64,000 bases of DNA from Williamsia phyllosphaerae. Its GTDB lineage: Bacteria > Actinomycetota > Actinomycetes > Mycobacteriales > Mycobacteriaceae. Made by a program: the position numbers and the translations under genes. Of the stretch, positions 22,887 through 34,456 are shown in pieces. The notes beneath the pieces are model-generated. The model saw only the letters and a list, made by a program, of their open reading frames with translations. It was not told the DNA's origin and did no database searches. Positions within the stretch are counted from its first letter, which is position 1. Every line of letters starts with the position of its first letter. Where the stretch lies: positions 372,001 through 436,000 of the forward strand of contig NZ_BMCS01000001.1 in assembly GCF_014635305.1 (NCBI RefSeq), given 5' to 3'.

Positions 22887-23999
22887 ATGCATATTTCCGT
22901 TGTCAAAGAGATCAAGCCACAAGAGGCCCGCGTCGGGCTGACCCCCGGCGGCGCCGCCGACCTGGTTCGTAGTGGCCACACCGTCCTCGTCGAACGGGGC
23001 GCCGGTGTCGGCGCGGGGTTCAGCGACGACGAATACACCGTGGTCGGAGCCCATCTCACCTCTCAGTCCGACGCATGGGAGCGAGCCGAGCTTCTGGTGA
23101 AAGTCAAGGAGCCAGTCGCAGCGGAGTACAAATTCCTGCGCAAGGACCTGACCCTGTTCACCTACCTGCATCTCGCCGCTGACCGTCCGCTGACCGAGGC
23201 GCTGTTGGCCGCAGGGACGCTCGGCATCGCATACGAAACCGTGCAGGACAGCACCGGCCTGCCATTGCTGACCCCCATGAGCGAACTCGCCGGTCGTTTG
23301 GCCGCGCACGCGGCCGCCACTCATCTGACCATGCCGGCCGGTGGTCCCGGCATGCTGCTCGGCGGATCACCGGGTGTGGCCCCCTGCCGTGTCCTCGTCA
23401 TCGGCGGCGGAGTCGTCGGCACGCAGGCCGCACTATTGGCTCTCGGCATGCAGGCCGAGGTCACCATCCTGGACACCTCGGGCAAGCGGATCCGCGAACT
23501 CGACATCCTGTTCGGTGGCCGGGCACGAACACTGGTTTCCGACGCCCACACCTTGGAAACCGAACTCGCGCAGGCGGACGCAGTTGTGGGCGCAGTTCTC
23601 GTCCCCGGAAGAACAGCGCCGAAAGTCGTATCGCGTGCGCAGCTTGCGCTGCTCAAGCCGAATGCGTTGCTCATCGACGTCGCCATCGACCAGGGTGGCG
23701 CATTCGAGACCTCCCGCCCCACCACCTACGAATCGCCGATGTTCACCGTCGACGGCATCCGTCACTATTGCGTGGCCAACATGCCCGGCGGGGTGCCGCA
23801 GACGTCGACGAAGGCACTCACCAACGCCACGTTGGCCTATCTGCGCCACATGGCTGATCGCGGCGTCGAAGCCGCACTTGCCGCCAATCCTGCGCTGGCG
23901 CTGGGCGTCAACACCCGCGACGGCAGGATCGTGTGCCCCGGTGTCGCGGATGCGTTCCCGGATCTACCCAGCGTGCAGGGCAATCATGTGTTTGCGTGA
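22887..23999 (+). CDS. ald: Alanine dehydrogenase
   Basis: A 370-residue L-alanine dehydrogenase of exactly the usual length. The N-terminal motif (KEIKPQEARVGLTP), catalytic Lys/His region (KVKEP, YLHLA) and Rossmann glycine motif VIGGGVVGTQAA are all conserved. It deaminates alanine to pyruvate, NH3 and NADH. Placed between an aldehyde dehydrogenase and acetyl-CoA synthetase and downstream of an aminotransferase, it should regenerate pyruvate for transamination, as in taurine and other amine pathways. Confidence 0.95.
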   Translation: MHISVVKEIKPQEARVGLTPGGAADLVRSGHTVLVERGAGVGAGFSDDEYTVVGAHLTSQSDAWERAELLVKVKEPVAAEYKFLRKDLTLFTYLHLAADRPLTEALLAAGTLGIAYETVQDSTGLPLLTPMSELAGRLAAHAAATHLTMPAGGPGMLLGGSPGVAPCRVLVIGGGVVGTQAALLALGMQAEVTILDTSGKRIRELDILFGGRARTLVSDAHTLETELAQADAVVGAVLVPGRTAPKVVSRAQLALLKPNALLIDVAIDQGGAFETSRPTTYESPMFTVDGIRHYCVANMPGGVPQTSTKALTNATLAYLRHMADRGVEAALAANPALALGVNTRDGRIVCPGVADAFPDLPSVQGNHVFA

Positions 24000-24011
24000 G
24001 CGGTAGCTTCA

Positions 24012-25934
<1,923 letters not shown>

Positions 25935-25997
25935 CTCACCGCACTCGACCTGGACCAAGCTTGGCGGATTGCCGGTGACTACCTGCCGGACAGAGGC

Positions 25998-26200
25998 GTT
26001 CGCAGCGCACGCCGCGGCTCGCGACGCCGCGTAGTGCGGGCTCAGCGCTCGCGTTGGCTGCCGCCCGCGCGTCCGGGCAGTTATGCGCGGTGGCCCATAT
26101 GTTCGACCACGCCCATCACTCAGCGACATACGCCGCGAAAGCGGTGGGACTCCAGATTGCCGCCGCCGCGGCCCAAGCCGGCGAGCGTGGCTGGCAATAG
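25998..26200 (+). pseudogene. Decayed 'putative immunity protein' (Imm-5-like) fragment
   Basis: In one frame AFAAHAAARDAA ends in TAG at 26034-26036. A second frame from 26045 reads ALALAAARASGQLCAVAHMFDHA and ends at TAG 26198-26200. The alanine-rich pattern A-A-R-A-x-G-Q-x-x-A-x-A-H-x-x-x-H-A resembles the small actinobacterial proteins annotated as putative immunity protein. The in-frame stop and frameshift mark it as broken. The family call is from memory and moderately certain. Confidence 0.45.
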
Positions 26201-27344
26201 AAAGACGCGGCGCCGGAACTTCTATCAATCGTTCTACCGACCAAAGTGTTCAAGCCAGAAACTGCACCAATCCGACCCGAACCCTTCCCACCTCAACGCG
26301 TCTCGTTACCACTAATCTAGGTCCGGTTAAGCCCGGATCAAACCCTAAGACCGATCCATCCTGAACCTGTTGTGATCGGACATCGGCATCCGGCACCCAA
26401 CTCATCAGCGTGCACACAGGCGCTACATAAACCGCCGGAGACTACCGGTCCCATCGCTGGCCTACACCACGTGTCGACCGCTGCTTGACATCGCTACCGG
26501 ATCGCGGGGCGCCTCGCAGCGACAGTCGGTTTTCGTAGCGCTGAAACCAATCACGAGTCCGCCCTATTACCTATCGGCTGTCACCGACCGAAACGACGCT
26601 GTGGCGACCTTGGGGAGAAAATCGTCCCGTGCCGCAGCGCATCTCATTGCCACGACGGTGTCGGACTGAGCCGCAGATTCGTACTCTCGCCCTCCGTTGA
26701 CGCAGAGTGCCGCTCCGTCTCGTGGCGCCTCCAGGTCGTCGCCTGCAACCCACCTCCGTCCAGCACGGAACGCTGGTGCACTGTGAGTCAATCGAGTGCG
26801 GCAGGTGTCGATGAATTCGGTCGAGTAGCCCCGCGTGCCTTCGAGCCAAGAGCAAGGTCGGAAGCGATCTCACTCCCCCGGCCTGGCCGATCGAATCTGA
26901 GCAGCGTCCTCGCTTTCACGACGTCTGCGGGTGCTTTGGAGCATTAATGACGGTTCTATACGCCTACTGCCGAAGATTTAATACGTAGAATTACCGATGG
27001 CAAGCGCCATCGACTGACGTAGCATCTTAGTCCGTCGAATATCGATGTAGGGCTTCCACGCAAGTCGGCACGGAATCACCCGGTAATGGCCACGCCACAA
27101 CTGTTTGTCAGACAGGAGTGTCAATTTCTCTAAATGCGCGGTTCCATTTGCTCAAATCGCCGGGCCAGGGGCATTCTTGCACTTTGAAATGCGACAGGTT
27201 TGCGGCTCCGAATCTGGCTCGGGGCAGACTGGTTCCATTCAAACCGGTTCAACAATGTACCGGGTCCGCTTTGAGCTTTAAGTCAGCCCCTTGTACGCGT
27301 ACCATTCGCACGAGAAGATCAATACCTGGAAGGAAATTGGTTCG
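26201..27344. other. Gene-poor, lower-GC region
   Basis: About 1.1 kb with only short frames on both strands, none with family resemblance, good ribosome-binding sites or actinobacterial third-position bias. GC falls, especially after 26900. It looks like decayed or foreign DNA. A Shine-Dalgarno for the next gene is at 27330-27335. I see no RNA gene or repeat in it. Confidence 0.5.
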
Positions 27345-27722
27345 ATGATAAATACAGCAGGAACCGCTCTAGCCGTCAACATTTTTCGCTTGCGTGAGGG
27401 AGTGTCACCCGAGGAATTCGTGAAGTTCTCTTCAGAGGTCGATCAGCCCACCTTGGCCGACCAAAAAGAAGTCGCGCGCTTTCATGCGTTCAGAATCCTG
27501 GGGGATGCGGAAGGCGGTGGTGTCGGCTTCGAGTTCATCGAACTCATCGAAGTAGGTGACTGGGGTGAGTGGATCGCGTGGCGTGACAACAGCACCGCGC
27601 TGTCCGAGGTCCGATCCGGGTTCGACGAGCTGGTCGAACCCGGGTCAGTTCGGTGTTCTTTCCTGGAACCCATCGGCAGGTCGAGCGCGGACCAACTGAG
27701 CGGTTCGGAAACCGAGTTCTAA
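27345..27722 (+). CDS. Small protein, possible RedY-like dimeric alpha/beta-barrel
   Basis: A 125-residue soluble protein. The pattern of an N-terminal strand (ALAVNIFRL), the R-E-G-V-S-P-E-E-F helix start, a central FEFIELIEV strand and a following helix resembles RedY-like and EthD/antibiotic-monooxygenase-type small barrels, but the match is weak. ATG 27345 has AAGGAA at 27330-27335. It is isolated, flanked by gene-poor DNA, and its GC is lower than its neighbours', suggesting acquisition. No function can be assigned. Confidence 0.55.
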   Translation: MINTAGTALAVNIFRLREGVSPEEFVKFSSEVDQPTLADQKEVARFHAFRILGDAEGGGVGFEFIELIEVGDWGEWIAWRDNSTALSEVRSGFDELVEPGSVRCSFLEPIGRSSADQLSGSETEF

Positions 27723-28002
27723 CTATACGGTGCTAAAGAGATCTACGTCGTGGCTACGCATTCGACGAGACACCCGCGTGCTCCATAGATGGGCGGCGCT
27801 ACCCATACACCTCGGACGTTCCTCAACGAACGGCCCATGACGAGCTCCACAGCCACACCGTTCGTAAGACGTGTACCGCGATACGAAACCGACGCGATCC
27901 AACCCGGGCCACCGAGGGGCATCCCACGGCCGACAAATCGCGAATTATCGGAGCGCAGAATATGCTGCGCTGGAGGCGCTTTGGCCATGTCTCCCTGACG
28001 AC
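27723..28002. other. Intergenic region with no supported gene
   Basis: About 280 bp between the RedY-like gene and the 3' end of the lipoprotein gene on the opposite strand. Only short frames are open; none is convincing. Confidence 0.4.
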
Positions 28003-28482
28003 TCAGGGTCGTTTCGAGACGGTTCCCGTCAACCTCAACTCGAGCGGATTCAGTATCTCGCGGATGGATGTCAGCGACTTAGCATTCGAAAGCAGTTGCA
28101 CGGTCGTGTCGGCAGCCTGGTTTGCACAAGAGCCAGCATTGGCTCCCGGGGCCACGACGATGGACAGGGTCACTTCTGGGGGTAAGTCTCCCGTCTTGGA
28201 CAATGTCATTCGCCGTTTGAGGCTGTCCGCCCCGCCTGGGTCGCAACGGGAGATTGCGTTAACGAGATCTTGCTCAAAGTCTGGTGATATCAGCGCTTGG
28301 GTGTTGAGGGGATTGTCGGTCGAGACCTGGTAGAACGTCGCTTCAACCTGTGACGATTCTGTCGTGACGGTAACTTCGCTTCGTCCAGACGGCGACTCGC
28401 CAGGTTCGGCGCCGCACGCCGTAAACGCCACCGCGGCCAGCAAACCGCCACCGAAGAGCGACCCGCACTTACGTTCAGTCAT
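28003..28482 (-). CDS. Hypothetical secreted lipoprotein
   Basis: A 159-residue protein with a lipoprotein signal: K at position 4, the hydrophobic stretch LFGGGLLAAVAF, then a lipobox-like FTAC with Cys23 as the acylation site. The mature part has two further cysteines (CDPGG and SCANQ) that could form a disulfide. The family is not recognised. It is divergent from a small membrane protein at 28604, both in a lower-GC island between catabolic modules. Confidence 0.65.
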   Translation of the reverse strand: MTERKCGSLFGGGLLAAVAFTACGAEPGESPSGRSEVTVTTESSQVEATFYQVSTDNPLNTQALISPDFEQDLVNAISRCDPGGADSLKRRMTLSKTGDLPPEVTLSIVVAPGANAGSCANQAADTTVQLLSNAKSLTSIREILNPLELRLTGTVSKRP

Positions 28483-28603
28483 CCGGACACCGTACCCGGG
28501 GCGCCGGCTGCGACGGGCTCATCGACAATCCGGTCGCGGACGCGCGGAGGATCGGTCAGTCTAAGTAGAACCGTTAGAGGCAGCGCCGACCAAGGGCCCC
28601 AAC

Positions 28604-28762
28604 ATGACGCCAGAGTTTCTTGTCGCAATACTCATCGCCGTAATCGCCGGCGCCCTATTTGTGTTCGGTGTTTTTAACAGTCGCGCTCGCCAGTACATCT
28701 CCGACCTGTGTGCACCCGCCCGCAAAGTCGCCGACGACGCCAACTCCAAGAAGAAGAGCTAG
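28604..28762 (+). CDS. Small single-pass membrane protein (52 aa)
   Basis: Encodes 52 residues: MTPEF, then one clear transmembrane segment (about residues 5-24), then a basic cytoplasmic tail ending in KKKS. It starts at ATG 28604, with only a weak AAGGG upstream. The coherent membrane topology and Lys-rich tail suggest it is real. No family recognised; it lies divergent to the lipoprotein gene. Confidence 0.45.
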   Translation: MTPEFLVAILIAVIAGALFVFGVFNSRARQYISDLCAPARKVADDANSKKKS

Positions 28763-28886
28763 CGCCCCAGGCAAAATATGTTGTCTACCAGCTACCGTCG
28801 ACCTTCCACCTGACATAGTCCATGTTATCGGCTCGAATCAGGTTCAGTCACAACGACGTTAGGAACCAGTGCGTTGTCACGCTAGA

Positions 28887-28908
28887 ACCAACCGCCCGAA
28901 CGGTTGGT
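28887..28908 (-). terminator. Hairpin overlapping the thiolase stop
   Basis: ACCAACCG (28887-28894) pairs perfectly with CGGTTGGT (28901-28908) around loop CCCGAA, directly at the thiolase stop codon (28910..28908). No T-run follows. Probable terminator of the minus-strand thiolase gene. Confidence 0.55.
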
Positions 28909-30092
28909 CAAACGTGCAGGATTAAAGCGTCGCCCTGGCCGCCGCCGCCGCACAGTGAGGCGGCACCGGTACCGCCGCCGCGTCGCTTCAACTCCAGGGC
29001 GAGATGCAGGGTGATGCGTGCCCCGGATGCCCCTAGCGGATGGCCGATCGCGATGGCACCGCCGTTGACGTTCACCTTCTCGGGATCGAGCCCCAGCTGG
29101 CGGGTGGAGGCGATTCCGACGGCGGCGAACGCCTCGTTGATCTCGACCACATCGAGTGAGGACGGGTCGAAGCCCTCCTTCGTGCATGCCGCGAAGATGG
29201 CATTGGCGGGTTGGCTCTGCAGCGACGAGTCCGGTCCGGCGACGACGCCGTGCGCGCCGATCTCGGCGAGCCAATCTAGGCCCAGCGTTTGTGCTTTCGC
29301 TTTGCTCATCACCACGACTGCGGCGGCCCCATCGGAGATCTGAGATGCCGATCCCGCCGTGATGGTGCCGTCGCGGTCGAACGATGGGCTCAGACGAGAC
29401 AGCGAATCGAGGGTTGTGTCGGCGCGGATCCCTTCGTCCTCGCGCAGCACGAGGGGTTCGCCCTTGCGTTGTGGGATCTCGACGGGCACCACCTCGTCGC
29501 AGAAGAGGCCGTTTTTCCATGCCTGTGCGGCCTTTTGGTGCGACGATGCGGCGAACGCGTCCTGCTCCTGGCGGGTGACGACGACGGCTCCGGTGTTGCG
29601 GGCTTCGGTGAGGGCGCCCATGGCTTGATCGGTGAACACGTCGAACAGCCCGTCGTAGCCGAGGTGGTCAGCCATCGTCACGTCGCCGTACTTAAAACCC
29701 TGGCGAGAGTTCTCCAGCATGTGCGGCGCCTGCGTCATGGACTCCTGACCACCCGCAACCACTACGTCGAATTCACCGGCTCGAATCAGTTGGTCCGCCA
29801 GAGCAATCGCGTTGATACCGGACAGACACACCTTGTTGATGGTCACGGCGGGCACGCTCATGGGGATCCCCGCGGCGACGGCGGCCTGGCGGGCGGGGAT
29901 TTGCCCTGCACCCGCGGTGAGGACCTGTCCCATGATCACGTACTGCACCTGTTCGGGCGCGACGCCAGCGCGCGCGAGGGTCGCCTTGATCGCCCAGCCT
30001 CCCAGGTCGGCCCCCGAGAGGCCCGCCAATGAGCCCATCAACCGACCGAAGGGGGTCCGGGCGCCGCCGACGATGACAGAACGGTCGGTCAC
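28908..30092 (-). CDS. Acetyl-CoA C-acetyltransferase (thiolase)
   Basis: A 394-residue type II thiolase, full length. Acyl-enzyme Cys89 is in INKVCLSG; the C-terminal [10 protein letters not shown] (His) and SLCGGGGQG (Cys) active-site motifs are intact. It condenses or cleaves acetoacetyl-CoA and may act on 3-oxoacyl-CoA from the nearby acyl-CoA dehydrogenase. The start is GTG 30092, overlapping the stop of a 44-codon upstream frame (GTGA). A hairpin lies at its 3' end. Confidence 0.92.
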   Translation of the reverse strand: MTDRSVIVGGARTPFGRLMGSLAGLSGADLGGWAIKATLARAGVAPEQVQYVIMGQVLTAGAGQIPARQAAVAAGIPMSVPAVTINKVCLSGINAIALADQLIRAGEFDVVVAGGQESMTQAPHMLENSRQGFKYGDVTMADHLGYDGLFDVFTDQAMGALTEARNTGAVVVTRQEQDAFAASSHQKAAQAWKNGLFCDEVVPVEIPQRKGEPLVLREDEGIRADTTLDSLSRLSPSFDRDGTITAGSASQISDGAAAVVVMSKAKAQTLGLDWLAEIGAHGVVAGPDSSLQSQPANAIFAACTKEGFDPSSLDVVEINEAFAAVGIASTRQLGLDPEKVNVNGGAIAIGHPLGASGARITLHLALELKRRGGGTGAASLCGGGGQGDALILHV

Positions 30093-30223
30093 TCGACGCT
30101 CCGGTCCCTATGGTCTTCCGCAACGCTGGACATGACGCGCCCTCCATGGCGCGATTCACGAGCCGGACGCTCGGCCATCTCCATTCTTGCGCGGCCGCGT
30201 ACTGCGGTCTCTGTGTCGGTCAT
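30089..30223 (-). CDS. Possible 44-residue coupled leader ORF before the thiolase
   Basis: ATG 30223 has a good Shine-Dalgarno (AGGAG, 30235..30231; spacing 7), and the frame ends in a GTGA overlap with the thiolase start. The peptide is Arg/Glu-rich with no recognisable family. It could be a real small protein, a translational coupler, or chance. Confidence 0.35.
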   Translation of the reverse strand: MTDTETAVRGRARMEMAERPARESRHGGRVMSSVAEDHRDRSVE

Positions 30224-30331
30224 GTCTGGGCTCCTGCCTTCGCACGCGTTGTGCGCTTCACGATGAGACTCGGTGTGGGGTTCGGATGATTGCGGTGAGT
30301 GTGTCGCCCCATTTGGTGCAGACAAAGGGAC

Positions 30332-31492
30332 TCAGCGCAGCAATGCGCGTGACATCACGACCCGCTGAATCTGGTTGGTGCCCTCGTAGATCTGGGTGAT
30401 CTTGGCGTCACGCATCATCCGCTCGACCGGGAAGTCGCGGGTGTAGCCGGCGCCGCCGAAGAGCTGCACCGCATCGGTGGTGACCTTCATCGCGACGTCG
30501 GACGCGAAACACTTCGAGGCCGACGAGATGAAACCGAGGTTCTTCTCGCCGCGCTCGGCGCGTGCCGCAGAGGTGTAGACCATCAGTCGAGCCGCCTCGA
30601 TGTTCATCGCCATGTCGGCGATCATGAACTCCACGCCCTGGAACTGCGAGATCGTCTTGCCGAACTGCTTGCGGTCCTTGATGTACTCGATGGTCTTGTC
30701 CAGCGCGCCCTGCGCGATACCGACGGCCTGGGCGCCGATCGTGGGGCGGGTGTGGTCGAGTGTCTGCAGGGCGGTCTTGAAACCGGTCCCGGGCTCGCCG
30801 ATCATGCGATCGACCGGGATCTCACAGTTCTCGAAATACAACTCCGCCGTCGGCGACCCCTTGATGCCGAGCTTGCGCTCGTAGCCGCCGGTCGAGAAAC
30901 CGGGATCGTCCTTGTGGACCATGAACGCCGAGATGCCGTTGGCCCCCTTGTCGGGGTCGGTCACCGCCATGACGGTGTACCAGGTCGACTTGCCGCCGTT
31001 GGTGATCCACGCCTTCGCGCCGTTGAGCACCCAGCCGTCGGCGGTCTTCTTGGCGCGCGTGCGCATCGCGGCCGCATCCGAACCGGCCTCCCGCTCGGAC
31101 AATCCGTAGGAGGCCAGCGCCCCACCGGTCGCGAGGTCGGGCAGGACCTGCTTCTTGAGTTCGTCGGAGCCGTTGAGGATCAGGCCCATCGTGCCGAGCT
31201 TGTTGACCGCGGGGATCAGCGACGCCGATGCGTCGGCGCGCGCGACCTCCTCGATGACGATGCACGCCGCGACCGAGTCCGCGCCCTGACCCTCGAACTC
31301 CTCGGGGACGTGGATCGCGTTGAAACCCGACGCGTTCAGGGCGTCGAGCGCCTCCTGCGGGAACCGCGAGTTCTCGTCCACGTCGGCCGCGTACGGCTCG
31401 ATCTCCTTCTCCGTGAGCGCGCGGATGGCCTCGCGCAGCGCGTCGTGTTCCTCGGGCAGTGCGAACAGGTCGAAATCCGGGTTACCCGACAT
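30332..31492 (-). CDS. fadE25: Acyl-CoA dehydrogenase, FadE25-like
   Basis: A 386-residue acyl-CoA dehydrogenase. The N-terminal DFDLFALPEEHDALREAIRA, both family signatures (SEREAGSD and QLFGGAGYTRDFPVERMMRD) and the catalytic-Glu region IYEGTNQIQR closely follow mycobacterial FadE25 as I recall it. ATG 31492 follows AGGAG with 8-nt spacing. FAD-dependent alpha,beta-desaturation of acyl-CoA; in Mycobacteriales it belongs to fatty or branched acyl-CoA oxidation. It is transcribed toward the thiolase, with about 100 bp between the genes. Confidence 0.92.
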   Translation of the reverse strand: MSGNPDFDLFALPEEHDALREAIRALTEKEIEPYAADVDENSRFPQEALDALNASGFNAIHVPEEFEGQGADSVAACIVIEEVARADASASLIPAVNKLGTMGLILNGSDELKKQVLPDLATGGALASYGLSEREAGSDAAAMRTRAKKTADGWVLNGAKAWITNGGKSTWYTVMAVTDPDKGANGISAFMVHKDDPGFSTGGYERKLGIKGSPTAELYFENCEIPVDRMIGEPGTGFKTALQTLDHTRPTIGAQAVGIAQGALDKTIEYIKDRKQFGKTISQFQGVEFMIADMAMNIEAARLMVYTSAARAERGEKNLGFISSASKCFASDVAMKVTTDAVQLFGGAGYTRDFPVERMMRDAKITQIYEGTNQIQRVVMSRALLR

Positions 31493-31644
31493 CGGCGAAA
31501 CTCCTAGAGAACTGTGGTGGCTCGTGAACGCGAGCTGTCTATTCGAACCTAGGGGCGGACACCGTCGATGATCTACGTGCGCAACGTCAAGGCAGTATCG
31601 ACGCCATGGTGCTGGGGTACAACGGGGCTGATCTGATGGGTTTG

Positions 31645-32847
31645 CTATGCCGTTCGGTTGGTGTCCGGGCGGTGTCCTGCGGCAGCGTCGATTTCGAGGG
31701 CCCACGCTAGTTCGACGATCACGTCGGTTGCCTCCAGGGACGCTGAGGCGAGTTCTTCGAATTTTCGGAGTCGGTAGCGCAGCGTGTTCTTGTGCAGAAA
31801 CATTGATTCGGCGGCAGCGGCGACGTTGCGGTCGCAGGCGAGGAAGTGCCGGACCGACTGCAGCAGTTGTTCTCCGAACTCGCCGCGCTCGCGCAGAGGG
31901 GCTATGTATCGGTCGTGGAGCAGTCGGGAGACTTCGGTGTCGTTGATCGCGGCGACCCGCCAACTGACATCTGCCACGCTGACGACTCCGGTGTAGTCCA
32001 GAAGTACCGCGGCGTCGAGGACTCGGCCGGCGCTGGTGAACGACGCCTCCAGCTCGGTCAGCGGCAGTGGTGGCCCGAGGGCCACGACCGTGCCGGTGAT
32101 GGGGTGGGGCGGGCGCGTCGTGAGACCGATCGCGTCGCCGCGGAAGGGTGACACGATCGCCGCGCCGCCGCGCTCTGCCCCGCTTCGTTGCAGCTCCCGG
32201 CATACCGCCGCCAACGCGGCGGGCTCGGTGACCCGTGCGCGGATTGCGTGAAATGACGCTGACGGGTCCAACCCGCGGGTCTCGCAGGCGCGGACCATCT
32301 CGGAGTGGTTGCCAGTGCCGAACAGCAGTCCTTGGACCAGGTCTGCTTTGGCCTGGTCGTCGAGTAGCGCCGATTCGACGCTCAACCGTTGATATTCCTG
32401 GGCGACACAGGTCATGAACGCGTCGCTCAGCGACCACAGCAACCTCGAGCACCGCAAGGACTCGCGGGAGCTGACGTCGGCATCGACGGCCAATTCGATG
32501 AACCGGTCATTGATCACGGCCAGGCTTACTCGGTAGGTCCGCATCATGTCCTCGACCGGGATTCCTTGCTCGACGCGGCGACGCACGACTCTTTCTGCCA
32601 GCTCCGACAGTTGAACGTGCGGCGGTATGGCATTGGCCTCGAGGCTGGTGACGGCGTCGTCGACGTTTCTGCGGATGGCCTCGGCCAGTTCCGCATCAGA
32701 CAGTGCGTCGTAGGTGCTCAGCTCGCGGACCTGGTGCTCGGTCCGGGTGATCAATATGGGGACGTCGGCCATCAGACGCGCCAGCACGTCGGCGGACTCG
32801 TGCCCGCCGTTGCCGTCGCCTGACCCGATCACCTCACCGGCCTCCAT
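31645..32847 (-). CDS. PucR/CdaR-family transcriptional regulator
   Basis: About 400 residues. The C-terminal PucR helix-turn-helix (FLHKNTLRYRLRKFEEL, about residues 350-370) follows a GGDEF-like middle domain and an RsbRD-like N-terminal helical region (about 10-170). Start uncertain: ATG 32847 (MEAGEVIG) or ATG 32886, neither with a Shine-Dalgarno. GTTGT-N8-ACAAC lies between the two ATGs and may be an autoregulatory site. It is codirectional with, and about 50 bp downstream of, the CoA ligase, so it could be the last gene of that operon and regulate it. Confidence 0.82.
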   Translation of the reverse strand: MEAGEVIGSGDGNGGHESADVLARLMADVPILITRTEHQVRELSTYDALSDAELAEAIRRNVDDAVTSLEANAIPPHVQLSELAERVVRRRVEQGIPVEDMMRTYRVSLAVINDRFIELAVDADVSSRESLRCSRLLWSLSDAFMTCVAQEYQRLSVESALLDDQAKADLVQGLLFGTGNHSEMVRACETRGLDPSASFHAIRARVTEPAALAAVCRELQRSGAERGGAAIVSPFRGDAIGLTTRPPHPITGTVVALGPPLPLTELEASFTSAGRVLDAAVLLDYTGVVSVADVSWRVAAINDTEVSRLLHDRYIAPLRERGEFGEQLLQSVRHFLACDRNVAAAAESMFLHKNTLRYRLRKFEELASASLEATDVIVELAWALEIDAAAGHRPDTNRTA

Positions 32848-32898
32848 GGTTGTCGTTTCTGTTGTACACCGGCACAACGACGGCATGGGGGCTTGGTG

Positions 32899-34452
32899 TC
32901 AGATGAGTCGTCCCGCGTCAGCCCAGAACTGGGCACGTATGTCCTTCTTCAGTACCTTCCCGTTGACGCTGCGCGGGAGGCTGTCGACGAAGATCACTTC
33001 TTTGGGGGTGCGGACCCCGCCGAGCTGTTCCCGGCACAGAGCGATCAGCTCGTGAGCATCTACCGTCTGCTCGGGATTCAGTTCGACGACCGCGGTGACC
33101 CTTTCTCCCCAGTCGTCGTCGGGTGCGCCGACCACAGCGCAGTCCTGGACTGCGGGATGCGACCAGATCACCTGCTCGACCTCGTTGGGGTAGACGTTGA
33201 AGCCGCCGGAGATGATGAGGTCCTTTTTGCGGTCGGTGAGGTGCAGATATCCGTGGTCGTCGAGGTGACCCATGTCCCCGGTGTGCAGCCACCCGTCGCG
33301 AATGGTGTCCGCGGTGCGTTGGGGATCTTTGTAGTAGCCCTTCATGACCAGGTCGCCACGCACACAGATTTCCCCGGTCACGCCGACCGCGGCCGGCGTA
33401 TCGGTGTCTGGGTTGACCACCCGCACTGAAACCAGCGGGTAGGGACGACCACAGGAGGACAACCGATCGTCTCCTGCGAGCTCGCCGTTCACGATGTGTT
33501 CGGATGGGCGCAGAAACGCGATGGCCGCTGGGGCTTCGACTTGGCCGTAGAGCTGAAGGAACACCGACCCCAGTCGCTGCACACCGATCCGAAGCTTTTC
33601 CACCGACATCGGAGCCGCACCATAGAGAAGGTATTTCAGCGACGAGGTGTCTACGTCGCACCGGTCGAGCACCTCGAGGAGGCGGTAGACGACCGTTGGG
33701 GGGAGGAACAGGTCGGTCACCCCGAACGCGGCAATGGCGTTGAGTACCAGATCGGGTGTGGCGCGCGGAATTATCGCGACCGTCCCGCCGCGGGCTGTGG
33801 TTTGCAGAGTCAGTAGACCGGCGGTGTGGGTCATGGGTGCGGCGACGAGATTGACGATTGCCTCGCCTTCGTCATAGGACATCGCGAGCATCTGATGAAC
33901 CACCATGACCGACAGACTTCGGTGGGTGTTCATGACGCCTTTGGGCAGTCCTGTCGTTCCGCCGGTGGGCATCAGGGCCACAACGTCGTCCATGTCGTAG
34001 TCGAGGTCCGGTGACGTCTCGGGTGCGTCGCCCAGCCACTCATCGAGGGTGATGGTGTCGGTGCCGGCGGCGAGGGCGACCGCCTGGATCTGCGGGCACG
34101 CGTCTGCGATGGCTGCCATGGCTGTCGCCAACGACGGGTCGAAGAACACCAGTTCCACGTCGAATCGGTCGATCAGTGCGGCGTTGTCGGTCGCGGGGCT
34201 TCCCGGGTTCAGCGGCACCCACGCCGCGCCAGATCGCCAGATTCCCAAAACACAGATCCAGGCCAGGGGTGCGTTCGGGGACAGCACCGCCACTGGTGTT
34301 TGTCGAGCGATCCCGGCTGCACGCAGGCCGTGCGCGATGCGGCACGACATGCGTCCGGCAGCGTCGTAGGTCCAGGCCTCATCGGCTGTGCGGTAGGCGA
34401 TGGCAGACGGTACCGAAGCCCACCCTTTGTCGAAGAAGTCGATCACGGCCAC
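32899..34452 (-). CDS. AMP-dependent acyl-CoA synthetase/CoA ligase
   Basis: A 517-residue ANL-superfamily ligase. The P-loop is [14 protein letters not shown], the second motif LYGQVEAP (usually Y-G-x-T-E, here Q-V-E), and the hinge/third motif [16 protein letters not shown]; the C-terminal catalytic lysine is in VNGKVLKKD. It activates a carboxylic acid, probably of medium or cyclic type, to its CoA ester. GTG 34452 starts 4 bp after the thiolase-family stop, so the two form an operon. The substrate is not deducible. Confidence 0.87.
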   Translation of the reverse strand: MAVIDFFDKGWASVPSAIAYRTADEAWTYDAAGRMSCRIAHGLRAAGIARQTPVAVLSPNAPLAWICVLGIWRSGAAWVPLNPGSPATDNAALIDRFDVELVFFDPSLATAMAAIADACPQIQAVALAAGTDTITLDEWLGDAPETSPDLDYDMDDVVALMPTGGTTGLPKGVMNTHRSLSVMVVHQMLAMSYDEGEAIVNLVAAPMTHTAGLLTLQTTARGGTVAIIPRATPDLVLNAIAAFGVTDLFLPPTVVYRLLEVLDRCDVDTSSLKYLLYGAAPMSVEKLRIGVQRLGSVFLQLYGQVEAPAAIAFLRPSEHIVNGELAGDDRLSSCGRPYPLVSVRVVNPDTDTPAAVGVTGEICVRGDLVMKGYYKDPQRTADTIRDGWLHTGDMGHLDDHGYLHLTDRKKDLIISGGFNVYPNEVEQVIWSHPAVQDCAVVGAPDDDWGERVTAVVELNPEQTVDAHELIALCREQLGGVRTPKEVIFVDSLPRSVNGKVLKKDIRAQFWADAGRLI

Positions 34453-34456
34453 GTCG

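Noticed and set aside
26567..26873. Minus-strand open frames in the gene-poor region
   Set aside because: No start signal, no family resemblance, and competing frames of similar length overlap; not supported as genes.
31493..32452. N-terminal extension of the acyl-CoA dehydrogenase frame to about 700 codons
   Set aside because: The upstream part is antisense to the PucR gene and Arg-rich; ATG 31492 has a proper Shine-Dalgarno and gives the normal family N-terminus.
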